A DNA stretch of 64,000 nt from Pseudomonas profundi (GTDB lineage: Bacteria > Pseudomonadota > Gammaproteobacteria > Pseudomonadales > Pseudomonadaceae), in contig NZ_VTPZ01000007.1 in the NCBI RefSeq assembly GCF_008638305.1, positions 150,956 to 214,955 on the forward strand, in the 5' to 3' direction. A model generated the notes under the pieces. The model was not told where the DNA came from, did not search any database, and saw nothing but the letters and a program-made list of their open reading frames with translations. Shown in pieces: positions 8,984 to 17,509 of the stretch (position 1 is its first letter; each line of letters opens with the position of its first letter). The translations under genes and the position numbers were made by a program.

Positions 8984-10105
8984 ATGACCGACTCGCCCGG
9001 CATCATTCTGGAACTGAACCAGCTGGCTTGCGGGTACGCCGGCCACAAGGTCGTCGCCGATCTGGATATTCACCTGCGCGCCGGAGACATAGGCTGCCTG
9101 CTCGGGCCTTCGGGCTGCGGCAAGACCACAACACTGCGGGCCATCGCAGGGTTCGAACCTATCACCGGCGGCGAGATCAAGCTGGACGGCCAGGTAATCT
9201 CCTCTCCCGCTCACCGGGTTCCGCCGGAGCATCGAAGAATAGGGATGGTGTTCCAGGATTATGCGCTGTTTCCGCATTTGACGGTCCGGCAGAACGTCGG
9301 CTTCGGTATCGAAAAGCATCCCGAACGGGAGCGCATTGTCGACGAGTTACTCGAGCTGGTGAAACTGTCCCAGCTCGGCCGTCGCTATCCGCATGAACTG
9401 TCCGGCGGCCAGCAGCAGCGCGTCGCACTGGCCCGGGCATTGGCGCCGGATCCAAAACTCTTGTTGCTAGACGAGCCCTTCTCCAATCTGGACGGTGAGC
9501 TGCGTCGACGCCTGTCCGGTGAGGTTCGTGAGATTCTCAAGCTGCGCGGCACCAGCGCTCTGCTGGTTACCCATGATCAGAACGAAGCCTTTGCTGTTTC
9601 GGATCATGTCGGCGTACTGAAGGAAGGTTCGTTGCAACAGTGGGATACACCTTACAACCTCTACCATGAGCCGGTGACGCCCTTCGTGGCGAGCTTTATC
9701 GGCCAGGGATATTTCATACGTGGCCAGCTGCTGACGCCTGACACGGTTCAGACCGAGCTCGGCGTGATACGGGGTAACCGGGCCTACCAATTGCCTGCCG
9801 GCAGCGCTGTGGACGTGCTGCTGCGTCCGGATGACATTGTCAGCCAGGATGATACTGGGCTGTACGGCACTATTATCGGCAAGACCTTTCTCGGCGCGAC
9901 CACCCTATATCGTTTGCGCTTACCTACCGGCAGTACACTGGAGGCAATATTTCCCAGCCATGATGACCACTTCATGGGTGAGAAAGTAAGCATACGGGTG
10001 GCGGCCGACCACTTGGTCATTTTTGCCGCGCAGGGCAGTGTTAACGTCCACGCCCAGTTGCCGCTTGAACAGGTACTCGATGTAGGCACCTCAGACTCCG
10101 CCTGA
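8984..10105 (+). CDS. ABC transporter ATP-binding protein, PotA/FbpC-like
   Basis: A 373-aa ATPase with Walker A GPSGCGKTT near residue 40, signature LSGGQQQRVALARAL, Walker B LLLLDEPFSNLD and switch VTHDQNEA, followed by a C-terminal TOBE-like regulatory domain. This architecture is that of importers for iron, spermidine or similar solutes. No permease or binding-protein gene is adjacent, so the substrate cannot be assigned. It lies 11 bases after argF and is probably in the same transcript. The conserved argF-ABC neighbourhood in pseudomonads does not reveal the cargo. Confidence 0.85.
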   Translation: MTDSPGIILELNQLACGYAGHKVVADLDIHLRAGDIGCLLGPSGCGKTTTLRAIAGFEPITGGEIKLDGQVISSPAHRVPPEHRRIGMVFQDYALFPHLTVRQNVGFGIEKHPERERIVDELLELVKLSQLGRRYPHELSGGQQQRVALARALAPDPKLLLLDEPFSNLDGELRRRLSGEVREILKLRGTSALLVTHDQNEAFAVSDHVGVLKEGSLQQWDTPYNLYHEPVTPFVASFIGQGYFIRGQLLTPDTVQTELGVIRGNRAYQLPAGSAVDVLLRPDDIVSQDDTGLYGTIIGKTFLGATTLYRLRLPTGSTLEAIFPSHDDHFMGEKVSIRVAADHLVIFAAQGSVNVHAQLPLEQVLDVGTSDSA

Positions 10106-10119
10106 AGTGCCTCGTCAGA

Positions 10120-11379
10120 TCAGATCTCGTCGCCGTACAGGATTTTCGCGATGGCGCGGTGTACGCCTATTGAATGACGGTAATCGGTGTTCTGCATCAT
10201 CCCCAGGGTAATGATGCCGTTTGCCGGATCGATCCAGGCCCAGGGTCCCTGCACGCCCCACCACCAGAACGTCCCTTCGGGCAGGACCGCCTCGTCGGCG
10301 TCGGTAACGACGGCCACGTTCAGGCCAAACTGATTTCCAGGATAGATCGGGCTGATGGCGTCTACCCCTTCAGGCAACTGGTTGCTGCGCATCGCCTGCA
10401 CCGTTTCGGGCTTGAGCAGGCGCACTCCATCCAGTTCTCCGCCGTTAAGTAGCATGCGCGCGAAACGCAGATAATCGTCCATGCTGGAAATCAAACCGCC
10501 CCCGCCATTCAGCATCTTCGGTTTGGTGAAATGCTGCGTATTCGGCAGCGGAACCAGACCACCCTCCTCTTCGGGCTGGTAAGACACTGCAAGCCGTTCT
10601 GCTTTGTCCTGCGGAACATAAAAATCGGTGTCATTCATCCCCAGCGGGACAAAGATGCGCTCCTTGAGAAACGTATCAAAACTCATCCCCGACAACACCT
10701 CCACCAACCGCGCCTGGACGTCCACCGAAACGCTGTAATGCCACTCCGTGCCAGGCTGCTGACGTAGCGGGATTTTTGAGAGCTTGTCGACGGTTTCCGC
10801 CAGCGTCGACTCACGGTCAAAGATATTGGCTTGCTTGTACAGATCATCCACCTGGGATTCAGAGAAGAACCCATAGGTAAAACCGGCTGTGTGGGTCATC
10901 AGCTCACGAATGGTCACTGGATGATCAGCCGGCTCGGTAATGGGCTGGCCGTTCGGCCCCTCTTCTTTCGCCACTTTCAGGCCCTTCAGTTCCGGCAGGT
11001 ATTTTTCTACCGGATCATCCAGCTGGAATTTACCCTCTTCATACAGCATGAGCATTGCCGTACCGGTAACAGGCTTGGTCAGTGAAAATATCTTGTACAA
11101 CGTGTCCTCGGACAACGGCACCTTGTTCTCGACGTCCTGATAACCATGCTGCTTACGGTGGATCACTTTGCCGTCCTGATATACCAGCGTGGCGATACCG
11201 GCCAGCTTGCCCTTGTCGACCTGCGCCTGGGCGGCTTGAGTCAGCATCTCGAGCCGCTCGGCGCTCACATTATGAGAGGCGGGCTGATCCGCAAACAATG
11301 GCAGACTGAAAAGAGCGCTGCCGAGTAGGCAACAGGCAAAACGAAGCCGTCTGGCGGCCGACTGCTGGGTCCGAAGCAT
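10120..11379 (-). CDS. Serine hydrolase of the class C beta-lactamase/esterase family, exported
   Basis: A 419-aa protein with a signal peptide (hydrophobic segment at about residues 13-30, ending LFADQ). It has the SLTK tetrad (S-x-x-K nucleophile motif) and YSVS as the second motif in place of the Y-x-N of true AmpC enzymes. Near the C-terminus WWWGVQGPWAWIDP occupies the third-motif region, with no KTG. This combination is typical of esterase or peptidase members (EstB-like), so a cephalosporinase role is unlikely. AAGGA precedes the ATG at 11379 by nine bases. It stands alone, converging with the ABC gene. Confidence 0.85.
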   Translation of the reverse strand: MLRTQQSAARRLRFACCLLGSALFSLPLFADQPASHNVSAERLEMLTQAAQAQVDKGKLAGIATLVYQDGKVIHRKQHGYQDVENKVPLSEDTLYKIFSLTKPVTGTAMLMLYEEGKFQLDDPVEKYLPELKGLKVAKEEGPNGQPITEPADHPVTIRELMTHTAGFTYGFFSESQVDDLYKQANIFDRESTLAETVDKLSKIPLRQQPGTEWHYSVSVDVQARLVEVLSGMSFDTFLKERIFVPLGMNDTDFYVPQDKAERLAVSYQPEEEGGLVPLPNTQHFTKPKMLNGGGGLISSMDDYLRFARMLLNGGELDGVRLLKPETVQAMRSNQLPEGVDAISPIYPGNQFGLNVAVVTDADEAVLPEGTFWWWGVQGPWAWIDPANGIITLGMMQNTDYRHSIGVHRAIAKILYGDEI

Positions 11380-11565
11380 GGTCACATATCCTTGGTATTG
11401 TTTGAGGATGGATACACTAATGGTATTTGTACCCCTTCGCCATCACCACAATGTGGCTTGAATGTCTCGCAATAGCCGTGGCGCAGGGGCCGCTGGCATG
11501 GCAATACTGAGCGCAAATCTGGATAATGCGCTCAGTCAAATAGCCCTATCGGAATCCATCCATAT

Positions 11566-12045
11566 ATGCAGATTACAAAGAACGCCGTTGTAGAGTTTCA
11601 CTACAGTCTGTCCGACGCCAATGGCGAAATCGAAAACTCCCGCAAACACGAACCGGTGCTTTATCTTCACGGCCAGCCCGGCCTGATCGACAGCCTGGTT
11701 GAAGCCCTCGAAGGACATGAGACCGGTGACCGCTTCACTGTAGAGCTGACCGCGGAGCAGGCCTATGGACCGAAGCGGGAAAATGCGATCCAGAAGGTCC
11801 AGGTCAAACACTTGCAGGGCGCCAAGAAATGGAAGCCCGGCATGGTCGCTGTGATCCAGACAGAAGACGGTCCACGTCAGGTCACCATCGTCAAAGTTGG
11901 CCTCTCACAGGCCGAAGTCGACTCCAACCACCCGTTGGCTGGCAAGGATCTGACGTTCGACATCGAGATTCTGTCGGTCCGTGAGGCGACCGAAGAAGAA
12001 CTGGCCCATGGGCATGCGCATGGCGTAGGTGGACACCAGCACTGA
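11566..12045 (+). CDS. slyD: FKBP-type peptidyl-prolyl isomerase, SlyD
   Basis: A 159-aa prolyl isomerase and chaperone. N-terminal FKBP half VVEFHYSLSDANGE and LIDSLVEALEGHETGD frame the inserted IF chaperone domain (about residues 70-125), followed by NHPLAGKDLTFDIEI. The C-terminus is histidine-rich (HGHAHGVGGHQH), suiting nickel or other metal binding, but much shorter than the E. coli tail. Start ATG at 11566. It has its own upstream region of about 180 bases and is followed by an inverted-repeat element. Confidence 0.95.
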   Translation: MQITKNAVVEFHYSLSDANGEIENSRKHEPVLYLHGQPGLIDSLVEALEGHETGDRFTVELTAEQAYGPKRENAIQKVQVKHLQGAKKWKPGMVAVIQTEDGPRQVTIVKVGLSQAEVDSNHPLAGKDLTFDIEILSVREATEEELAHGHAHGVGGHQH

Positions 12046-12063
12046 ACTGATCAACTATCGATC

Positions 12064-12168
12064 GCCCGCCGGCTGCCAGGGCCGTGCAAGACGCCGTAAA
12101 CCCGCCCTGGGGGCTTGGTGAAAACATTCCTGTTTTCAACACTTGCTCCACCCCGTCAACCGGCGGGC
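12064..12168. repeat. Dispersed MITE-like element, copy A
   Basis: The segment is bounded by perfect 9-base inverted repeats, GCCCGCCGG at 12064-12072 and CCGGCGGGC at 12160-12168. It contains an internal palindrome TGAAAACA-N4-TGTTTTCA at about 12119-12138. Its right 57 bases (12113-12169) match the last 57 bases of the window in reverse orientation at 53 of 57 positions by my alignment. It occupies the non-coding gap of about 308 bases between slyD and the next small gene. No coding capacity is seen. It resembles a non-autonomous dispersed repeat. Confidence 0.75.
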
Positions 12169-12353
12169 TTGATCAGGCATCGGTGTGACGAATACAAAGC
12201 ATTTGGGCTTCCGACGTCTCGCGGCAGCTGACCACAAGCTCAGCCAGTCATCCGATTTCGACCAAGCCCATATTAAAAGCGCACTTTATGTCAAGCAAAG
12301 TTTGGCAAAAAGGTGTAAGATGGCTGCCCTTTCCTTATACAAGGCAGCCGTCC

Positions 12354-12530
12354 ATGTCCGCGAAGACCACCACCAGCAAGCGCAAGGCAGATGCTGCCAT
12401 AGCCACCAGCAGCTCTATCGATAGCCAGATAGAGAGTTTCCTGGCCTCCGGCGGCGAAATTCAGAAAATCCCGAATGGCAAGAGCGGCCAGGTATATGGT
12501 GCGCCTCGCCCAGGCAAACCTGCCAAATAA
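12354..12530 (+). CDS. Small basic conserved-type protein, function unknown
   Basis: A 58-aa product. The N-terminus is Ser/Thr/Lys-rich (SAKTTTSKRKADAA), followed by a compact segment IDSQIESFLASGGEIQKIPN and a Gly/Pro-rich tail ending PRPGKPAK. I have the impression that pseudomonads carry similar short proteins with the IxxFLxxGGxIQxIPxG pattern, but I cannot name a family. It is basic overall. The frame is open from 12288, but the ATG at 12354 fits the compact form. It converges with the SDR gene. Confidence 0.6.
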   Translation: MSAKTTTSKRKADAAIATSSSIDSQIESFLASGGEIQKIPNGKSGQVYGAPRPGKPAK

Positions 12531-12541
12531 CCTAGCCCGCC

Positions 12542-13294
12542 TCAGAAGGCCTGCGCCGCAGGTCGTATCACTATCTCGTTCACGTCTACTTCCGGTGGTT
12601 GTTCGATGGCATAGGCCATTGCCCTGGCAATGGTTTCAGCCGGAAGTGCGGTTCGATACATCTCTTCGAGCGTCGCCACCGTCGTTTGATCTGAACTGCC
12701 CTTCGGCAATTCTGTCTTGACTCCGCCCGGGGAGATCATTGTGCAGCGAATCGCCCCACCTTCCTGTCTGAGCCCTTCACTGATAGCTCTCACCGCAAAT
12801 TTGGTTCCGCTATAAACAGCGCCCCCTGGGGCAACCTTGTGGGAAGCAATGGATCCGACATTGATGAAATGTCCGACTTTCTGCTTTTGGAATACCGGGA
12901 GTGCAGCCGCGATGCCGTACAGCACGCCTTTGATATTGATATCCACCATGCGCTCCCACTCCTCTACCCGCACTTTATGGATGCTTGCGATAGCCATCAG
13001 ACCCGCATTGTTTATCATCACATCCACACGGCCATAACGTTCAAGGGCAAGGTCCACCAATGCCTGTACCTGCGTTGCACTGGTGACATCTGTCGCCTGG
13101 CAAACCGCTTCGCCGCCGCTGGCCTCTGTACCAGCTGCAGTAATCTCCGCAACAAGAGCCTCCAGACGCTCTATCCGCCGTGCTCCTAATACGACTTTCG
13201 CACCTCGCGCCGCCAGCAGCCTCGCTGCCGCCTCGCCTATGCCGCTACTGGCGCCGGTGATGATGATTACTTTGCCTTCGATTGTGCATGCCAT
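12542..13294 (-). CDS. SDR family NAD(P)-dependent oxidoreductase
   Basis: A 250-aa classical short-chain dehydrogenase. The cofactor motif TGASSGIGEAA is near residue 14, NNAG is in the middle, the catalytic serine lies in GSIAS and the catalytic pair is YSGTK (Y-x-x-x-K). Substrate is unknown. The ATG at 13294 is preceded by GTGAGG at six bases, better than the in-frame GTG at 13306, which lies inside that box. A 12-base palindrome that could be an operator sits about 90 bases upstream. Confidence 0.9.
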   Translation of the reverse strand: MACTIEGKVIIITGASSGIGEAAARLLAARGAKVVLGARRIERLEALVAEITAAGTEASGGEAVCQATDVTSATQVQALVDLALERYGRVDVMINNAGLMAIASIHKVRVEEWERMVDINIKGVLYGIAAALPVFQKQKVGHFINVGSIASHKVAPGGAVYSGTKFAVRAISEGLRQEGGAIRCTMISPGGVKTELPKGSSDQTTVATLEEMYRTALPAETIARAMAYAIEQPPEVDVNEIVIRPAAQAF

Positions 13295-13383
13295 GTTCAG
13301 CCTCACTTGATTGTTAATTATCCGGAATCTCCTAAGGAAACATACCGATTAAAGCGACAAACGCGAGCAAAACCGACCTTCAG

Positions 13384-13395
13384 GAATGATCATTC
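13384..13395. promoter_or_regulatory. Perfect 12-base palindrome, possible TetR-type operator
   Basis: GAATGATCATTC is a perfect palindrome between the divergent SDR and CigR-like genes. The form resembles TetR-family operators, but no such regulator lies nearby, so the assignment is tentative. Confidence 0.3.
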
Positions 13396-13523
13396 ATTAT
13401 CTGCATGGATAGCTGCGCCGAGCGCAAACGTCTCGCCTCCAGGCAAGGTCACGTTGCAATGACTATGCTGAAGGTGCAGTCAGCCGACCCGCAGCTGCTC
13501 CGATTCAAGCGAGGAAATTGCAC

Positions 13524-13979
13524 ATGTCTGTACCCGCACGTTTGATATTCCGCTACGCCCTGCTGATGCCTGTCCTTGGCGCCGCCACGCTTTGTTATGC
13601 GCAGCCTCCGGCGGTAGAAACAGACTCACCCGGTTATTCAGCCGAGCAGGCGCGTCTGGAAGGATCCCAACTTGAACCCGATCTACACGAGGAAGAAGCC
13701 GCCATACGCCGGCTGTACACGGAATACAGCGCATACGTCGAGCCTGTCGAAAAACTCTCACCCGACCTGAGCAGGAATATTACGAAGGGCAAGGAGCTTC
13801 CGGCGGGCGCTGGCCGCAACGTAAACCCGCGACTACTGGCCAAGCTACCGGATTTCTCCGGTTATGAATGGCGTGAAGCCGGTCCCGACCTGGTTTTGAT
13901 CAGATCGGCTGACGGAGTCGTTGCCGAGGTGGTAAGCGATGTCGTGGTTGATGAAGGCGAAACCCCGGCTGGCCCATAA
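13524..13979 (+). CDS. Exported CigR/RcnB-like protein
   Basis: A 151-aa product with a signal peptide (ARLIFRYALLMPVLGAATLCYA). The C-terminal half, with RNITKGKELPAGAGRN, then NPRLLAKLPDFSGYEWREAG and VLIRSADGVVAEVV, matches the pattern of the CigR/RcnB (nickel/cobalt homeostasis-like) family, in which a basic linker precedes a small beta domain. Function in this organism is unknown; it may be a periplasmic or inner-membrane-associated factor. The ATG at 13524 with upstream GAGG is preferred over the TTG at 13518. A GC-rich hairpin follows the stop. Confidence 0.72.
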   Translation: MSVPARLIFRYALLMPVLGAATLCYAQPPAVETDSPGYSAEQARLEGSQLEPDLHEEEAAIRRLYTEYSAYVEPVEKLSPDLSRNITKGKELPAGAGRNVNPRLLAKLPDFSGYEWREAGPDLVLIRSADGVVAEVVSDVVVDEGETPAGP

Positions 13980-13983
13980 GCTT

Positions 13984-14006
13984 GCCCCGTCGTGAGCGAC
14001 GGGGGC
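13984..14006. terminator. GC-rich hairpin between the CigR-like gene and the GPH symporter gene
   Basis: Stem GCCCCGTCG/CGACGGGGC (one bulged G) with a TGAG loop, placed between two convergent genes. The T-tract is weak (only CTTCC), so this is a probable but not strong terminator. Confidence 0.5.
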
Positions 14007-14018
14007 GCTTCCGTTGGA

Positions 14019-15455
14019 CTAAGTCGTGCGGGCAGCCATTTCTACCCGGGCGTTACGCCGTATCACCCATTGATTGATACGTTCCTGGCGCTCGGAGGTG
14101 AGCGGGTAGCGCCAGGCAATAGCGAACGCCGCCATGTATAGCGATACCGGACCAAGGATGTAGAGCACGCGAAGAGCAAGTAGCTGATCCGCGGAATGGG
14201 TTGTAGCCTGGGCATCAAAACCCACCAGCGCTAACAGCCCGAGCGACAAGCCCAGCCCGATCGCCATTGCCAGCTTTTGCGCCATACCTGACATCGCGAA
14301 GAACAGACCGGTACGGTGTTCCTTGCTACGCGCAGTATCCAGATCCACGATATCGGCCAGCATTGAAAGCGGCAGGAACTGAAAGGCAGCGAAGCAGAAT
14401 CCTTTCAGCGCGAACATGATCGCAAAGGGCACCAATTGTCCTGCCTGCAAGAAAAACATTCCCAGAATACTGGCACTTGATACGCCCACCGCTACACAGA
14501 ATGCTTTGTGTTTGCCGATTCGCTTACCCAGAAGCAGCCAGAACGGAATACCCAGAATCCCGACCCCGAAATACAGCAGGTACATCATGCCGATCTGCGC
14601 CTGGATCTGGATCACGTGCTGCATGAAGAACACGGACAACGCGTTGCGGAACGACTCCCCGGTAATGACGATGAGCAACATCAGCATCATGCGCTTGAAC
14701 GGACCGTTATTCTTGAGCACCCGCAGGCCTTTCTTCCACTCGGTGCGCTGAATGGATCGCGCCGGCGCCTCCTTGACGAACAGCACGACCAGCAACACGG
14801 TAACCGGCAACATCAGCAGCAACATCCAGCCCATGCCTGCCAATATCGGTCCATAACCCATACTCAGCTGGCCGTCTGATCCGACCAGCCAGATCATAAA
14901 GCTCATCAGCACGCCGTCCGTTTCTCCAGCAGCAAACCGAGCAGCCATCGACTGCACGATTGCCGGAGCCAGTGCGGCGAGAAACAGGCCGATAAGCACA
15001 TAACCTTCGCGCGATGCCGTGACACGGCTGCGTTGATGATACAGCGGAGAGAGCTCGGCGCCCCAGGCGCCATAGGGCAGCGTCACCATCGTCCAGCCGA
15101 GATACATCAGGACGGTCCAGAGCAAAAGATGACCAAGGCCCGCTCCGTCCGGCGGCATGAATATCATTACTGTGCCCAGCAACATCAAGGGTGTGCCCAT
15201 CAACAGCCAGGGCTTGCGGCGTCCCAAACGGGTCTGCCAGCGGTCGCTCAGCGTACCGATAAGCGGATCAGTGATTACATCCGACATTCTTGCCAGAACC
15301 AGAACCAGGGCCATCAAGCCCATGTTCAGGCCGATCTCCTGAGCGTAGAACGGTGGGAGATAGACCACTAACGGGTAGCCAATGATGGCCAGCGGCATAC
15401 CGACGGAGCCGTGGATCAGGATTGTAGAACGCTTCAATACGCCAGATTGAGTCAT
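14019..15455 (-). CDS. GPH-family sugar:cation symporter (MFS)
   Basis: A 478-aa inner-membrane transporter with about 12 hydrophobic segments. Near residue 58 it has DVITDPLIGTLSDR followed by GRRKPW, the hallmark of the glycoside-pentoside-hexuronide:cation symporter family (MelB-like). The second half repeats a similar motif, DIVDLDTARSKEHRTGLFFA. The substrate is probably a glycoside or uronide, but no catabolic genes are adjacent. It stands alone, with a long 5' region shared with the bfd promoter. Confidence 0.87.
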   Translation of the reverse strand: MTQSGVLKRSTILIHGSVGMPLAIIGYPLVVYLPPFYAQEIGLNMGLMALVLVLARMSDVITDPLIGTLSDRWQTRLGRRKPWLLMGTPLMLLGTVMIFMPPDGAGLGHLLLWTVLMYLGWTMVTLPYGAWGAELSPLYHQRSRVTASREGYVLIGLFLAALAPAIVQSMAARFAAGETDGVLMSFMIWLVGSDGQLSMGYGPILAGMGWMLLLMLPVTVLLVVLFVKEAPARSIQRTEWKKGLRVLKNNGPFKRMMLMLLIVITGESFRNALSVFFMQHVIQIQAQIGMMYLLYFGVGILGIPFWLLLGKRIGKHKAFCVAVGVSSASILGMFFLQAGQLVPFAIMFALKGFCFAAFQFLPLSMLADIVDLDTARSKEHRTGLFFAMSGMAQKLAMAIGLGLSLGLLALVGFDAQATTHSADQLLALRVLYILGPVSLYMAAFAIAWRYPLTSERQERINQWVIRRNARVEMAARTT

Positions 15456-15798
15456 GCATGTTCTCCGCGGAGGACCGTTATTCTAGTTATCGTCTCCAGG
15501 GTCACTGCCGACCGATCAGCAGTGGTTGACCTAGCGAAGCGATGGGCTTCTGAGGCCGATTCTATGACAGTCGATGCCCTTTACAAGCTGCGATGAACCG
15601 CAGCGCCCTGCAAGCCGATCGTTGTTCGCTCCTGATTCGGAACAAAGGTTCGGCAACCCGGCAGGCATGCGGCTTCGCGGCGCCATCAGGCCGTACGCAC
15701 TGCCCACATTCAGAATTCTTATTTCTTTGAGTAGGTTCGGAACGGGATGAAACGGGGTTCATCTCCGCAACAACGAAACAGCCAGCAGCGTTTGACAA
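15456..15798. other. Intergenic region between the symporter gene and bfd; no supported gene
   Basis: About 340 bases before the Fur box hold short open frames on both strands without ribosome-binding sites or family resemblance. It should carry the symporter promoter and the distal bfd promoter region. No hairpin terminator with a T-run was seen. Confidence 0.5.
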
Positions 15799-15818
15799 GC
15801 ATTCTCATTAGCATTAGC
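15799..15818 (+). promoter_or_regulatory. Fur box overlapping the bfd promoter
   Basis: The reverse strand reads GCTAAT GCTAAT GAGAAT, three tandem hexamers of the NATWAT Fur type. A TTGACA at 15792-15797 abuts it and a weak TAGCAT lies 17 bases further, so Fur-Fe binding would cover the promoter. Iron repression of bfd is the inferred effect. Confidence 0.72.
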
Positions 15819-15852
15819 ATGATTTCCAAGTCCACGGGGTTGGGGGTTGTGC

Positions 15853-16059
15853 ATGTATATCTGTCTTTGCAAGGGTGTAACTGACCGCCAGATCCGAGAA
15901 GCGATCAGCGAAGGGGCCAGCAGCATGCGGGATTTGCGCGCAACACTCGACGTCGCCAGTCAGTGCGGAAAATGTGGACGCGAATGCAAGTCCCTGCTCG
16001 CCGAGAACCTTGTAGGCAGCCAAGTGGCGTTCCAGAGCGCTCAATTCGTGGCAGCCTGA
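15853..16059 (+). CDS. bfd: Bacterioferritin-associated ferredoxin
   Basis: A 68-aa [2Fe-2S] ferredoxin that docks on bacterioferritin and reduces the core iron so that it can be released. The four cluster cysteines are at residues 4, 6, 38 and 41 (CLC and CGKC), the Bfd spacing. The ATG at 15853 is preferred over the TTG at 15847 because the product then begins MYICLC as in the family. It sits under a Fur box and 134 bases before bfr, so iron limitation should raise Bfd and mobilise stored iron. Confidence 0.95.
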   Translation: MYICLCKGVTDRQIREAISEGASSMRDLRATLDVASQCGKCGRECKSLLAENLVGSQVAFQSAQFVAA

Positions 16060-16193
16060 ACAGAGCATCAGCCAGCAACGCCAAAACTATTGCGAATCGT
16101 TCGTAATTCCTTTTTATATCAGTCAGTTATAGTTTGACAGCACCGGGACTCCGGACCAGACTTGCTGTCTGATATACCCTGAGGAATAGAGTC

Positions 16194-16661
16194 ATGAAAG
16201 GCGATAGCGTAGTTATCCAGCACCTCAATACTGTATTGGGAAATGAACTGGTCGCGATCAACCAGTATTTCCTGCACGCCCGAATGCTCCAGGATTGGGG
16301 CTTGGAAAAACTGGGCGAATATGAATACAAGGAATCCATCGACGAGATGAAGCACGCCGACATGCTGATAAAGCGGGTGCTGTTTCTCGAAGGCCTCCCC
16401 AACCTGCAAGACCTTGGCAAACTGCTTATCGGCGAGAATGTCCGAGAAATCCTGGAATGCGATCTGCGCCTGGAAATGGCTGGTATCCCTGACCTGAAGA
16501 CAGCCATAGCCTATTGCGAAACAGTCGCTGACTACGGAAGTCGCGAATTGTTTGAAGATATTCTGGAATCAGAAGAAGAACATATCGACTGGCTGGAAAC
16601 CCAGCTTGGCCTGATCGACAGGGTTGGGCTGGAAAATTATCAGCAGTCGCAAATGAGCTGA
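16194..16661 (+). CDS. bfr: Heme-binding bacterioferritin
   Basis: A 155-aa four-helix ferritin subunit. All ferroxidase ligands are in place: Glu18, Glu51, His54, Glu94, Glu127 and His130. Met52, the axial ligand of the intersubunit heme, is also present, so this is the BfrB-type, Bfd-interacting protein and not a heme-free ferritin. GAGGA precedes the ATG. The neighbour bfd is its electron donor. A GC-rich hairpin lies at 16677-16704. Confidence 0.97.
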   Translation: MKGDSVVIQHLNTVLGNELVAINQYFLHARMLQDWGLEKLGEYEYKESIDEMKHADMLIKRVLFLEGLPNLQDLGKLLIGENVREILECDLRLEMAGIPDLKTAIAYCETVADYGSRELFEDILESEEEHIDWLETQLGLIDRVGLENYQQSQMS

Positions 16662-16676
16662 TTAGCTGTAAGCGTC

Positions 16677-16704
16677 GCGGCTGCCCCGAACAGGGCGCAG
16701 CCGC
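16677..16704. terminator. GC-rich hairpin after bfr
   Basis: Stem GCGGCTGC/GCAGCCGC with extra CCC/GGG pairing and a short loop, just after the bfr stop. It lacks a T-run, so it may be a weak or Rho-assisted terminator. Confidence 0.4.
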
Positions 16705-16775
16705 TTCAGCATTGATCTCTCACAGGTTTCGCTATTCAGGCGCTCAGCTCCATCCTTGCCGCCCTACCCTTCTCG

Positions 16776-17480
16776 TCAGCCTTCCAGACCCGCCAGAATC
16801 GACCTCAACGCGTTCATTGGCTGATCCGAGCGCGTTATAGGTCGCCCTATCACCATATAGCTGCTGCCGTTCTCAAGGGCCTGACGCGGCGTAACGATAC
16901 GCTTCTGGTCATCAGCGCTGCTGTCGGCTGGACGGATCCCCGGTGTGACCAGCAAGAACTCATCTCCCAACGCACCACGCAACGCCCGCGCTTCCCGCGC
17001 CGAGCACACAACGCCATCCAGACCACATTCCTGTGTTAGCCGCGCCAGACGCTGGACCTGCACCATGGGTTCGATATCGATACCAACTTCCTGCAGATCC
17101 TCCTGCTCCAGACTGGTCAACACCGTGACCGCCGTCAGCAGCGGCCTGGCACCGGACGCGCGTCGCTCGAGGGTCTCTCTGCAGGCTTCCATCATGCGCC
17201 GTCCACCACCGGCATGGACGTTGACCATCCAGACACCCAGCTCGGCCGCCGCCTGAACGGCGCAAGCGGTGGTATTGGGGATGTCGTGAAATTTCAGGTC
17301 CAGAAATACTTCGAAGCCTTTGGCTTGAAGCGCTTCGACCACGGCTGGCCCGGAACTGGTAAACAGCTCCTTGCCGACTTTCACGCGGCACAGCTTGGGC
17401 TCAAGCTGATCCGCCATAGCCAGAGCAGACGGCGCATCGGGATAATCCAGCGCAACGATTACGGATGTATTACAAGGCAT
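16776..17480 (-). CDS. pyrF: Orotidine 5'-phosphate decarboxylase
   Basis: A 234-aa TIM-barrel enzyme that decarboxylates OMP to UMP, the last step of UMP synthesis. Landmarks are VIVALDYPD at the N-terminus, KVGKELF, the catalytic D-x-K-x-x-D motif in [13 protein letters not shown], and C-terminal VTPGIRP with VIGRPIT. I chose the ATG at 17480 with AGGA seven bases upstream over a TTG at 17513. It follows lapB closely, as in E. coli and other pseudomonads, and is the last gene of the leftward block. Confidence 0.97.
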   Translation of the reverse strand: MPCNTSVIVALDYPDAPSALAMADQLEPKLCRVKVGKELFTSSGPAVVEALQAKGFEVFLDLKFHDIPNTTACAVQAAAELGVWMVNVHAGGGRRMMEACRETLERRASGARPLLTAVTVLTSLEQEDLQEVGIDIEPMVQVQRLARLTQECGLDGVVCSAREARALRGALGDEFLLVTPGIRPADSSADDQKRIVTPRQALENGSSYMVIGRPITRSDQPMNALRSILAGLEG

Positions 17481-17509
17481 GCTTGGTTCCTGTTGCAAAT
17501 CGGAATGGT

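Noticed and set aside
15562..15798. Open frame of 78 codons on the minus strand before the Fur box
   Set aside because: The translation has no recognisable motif and would run through the symporter promoter region.
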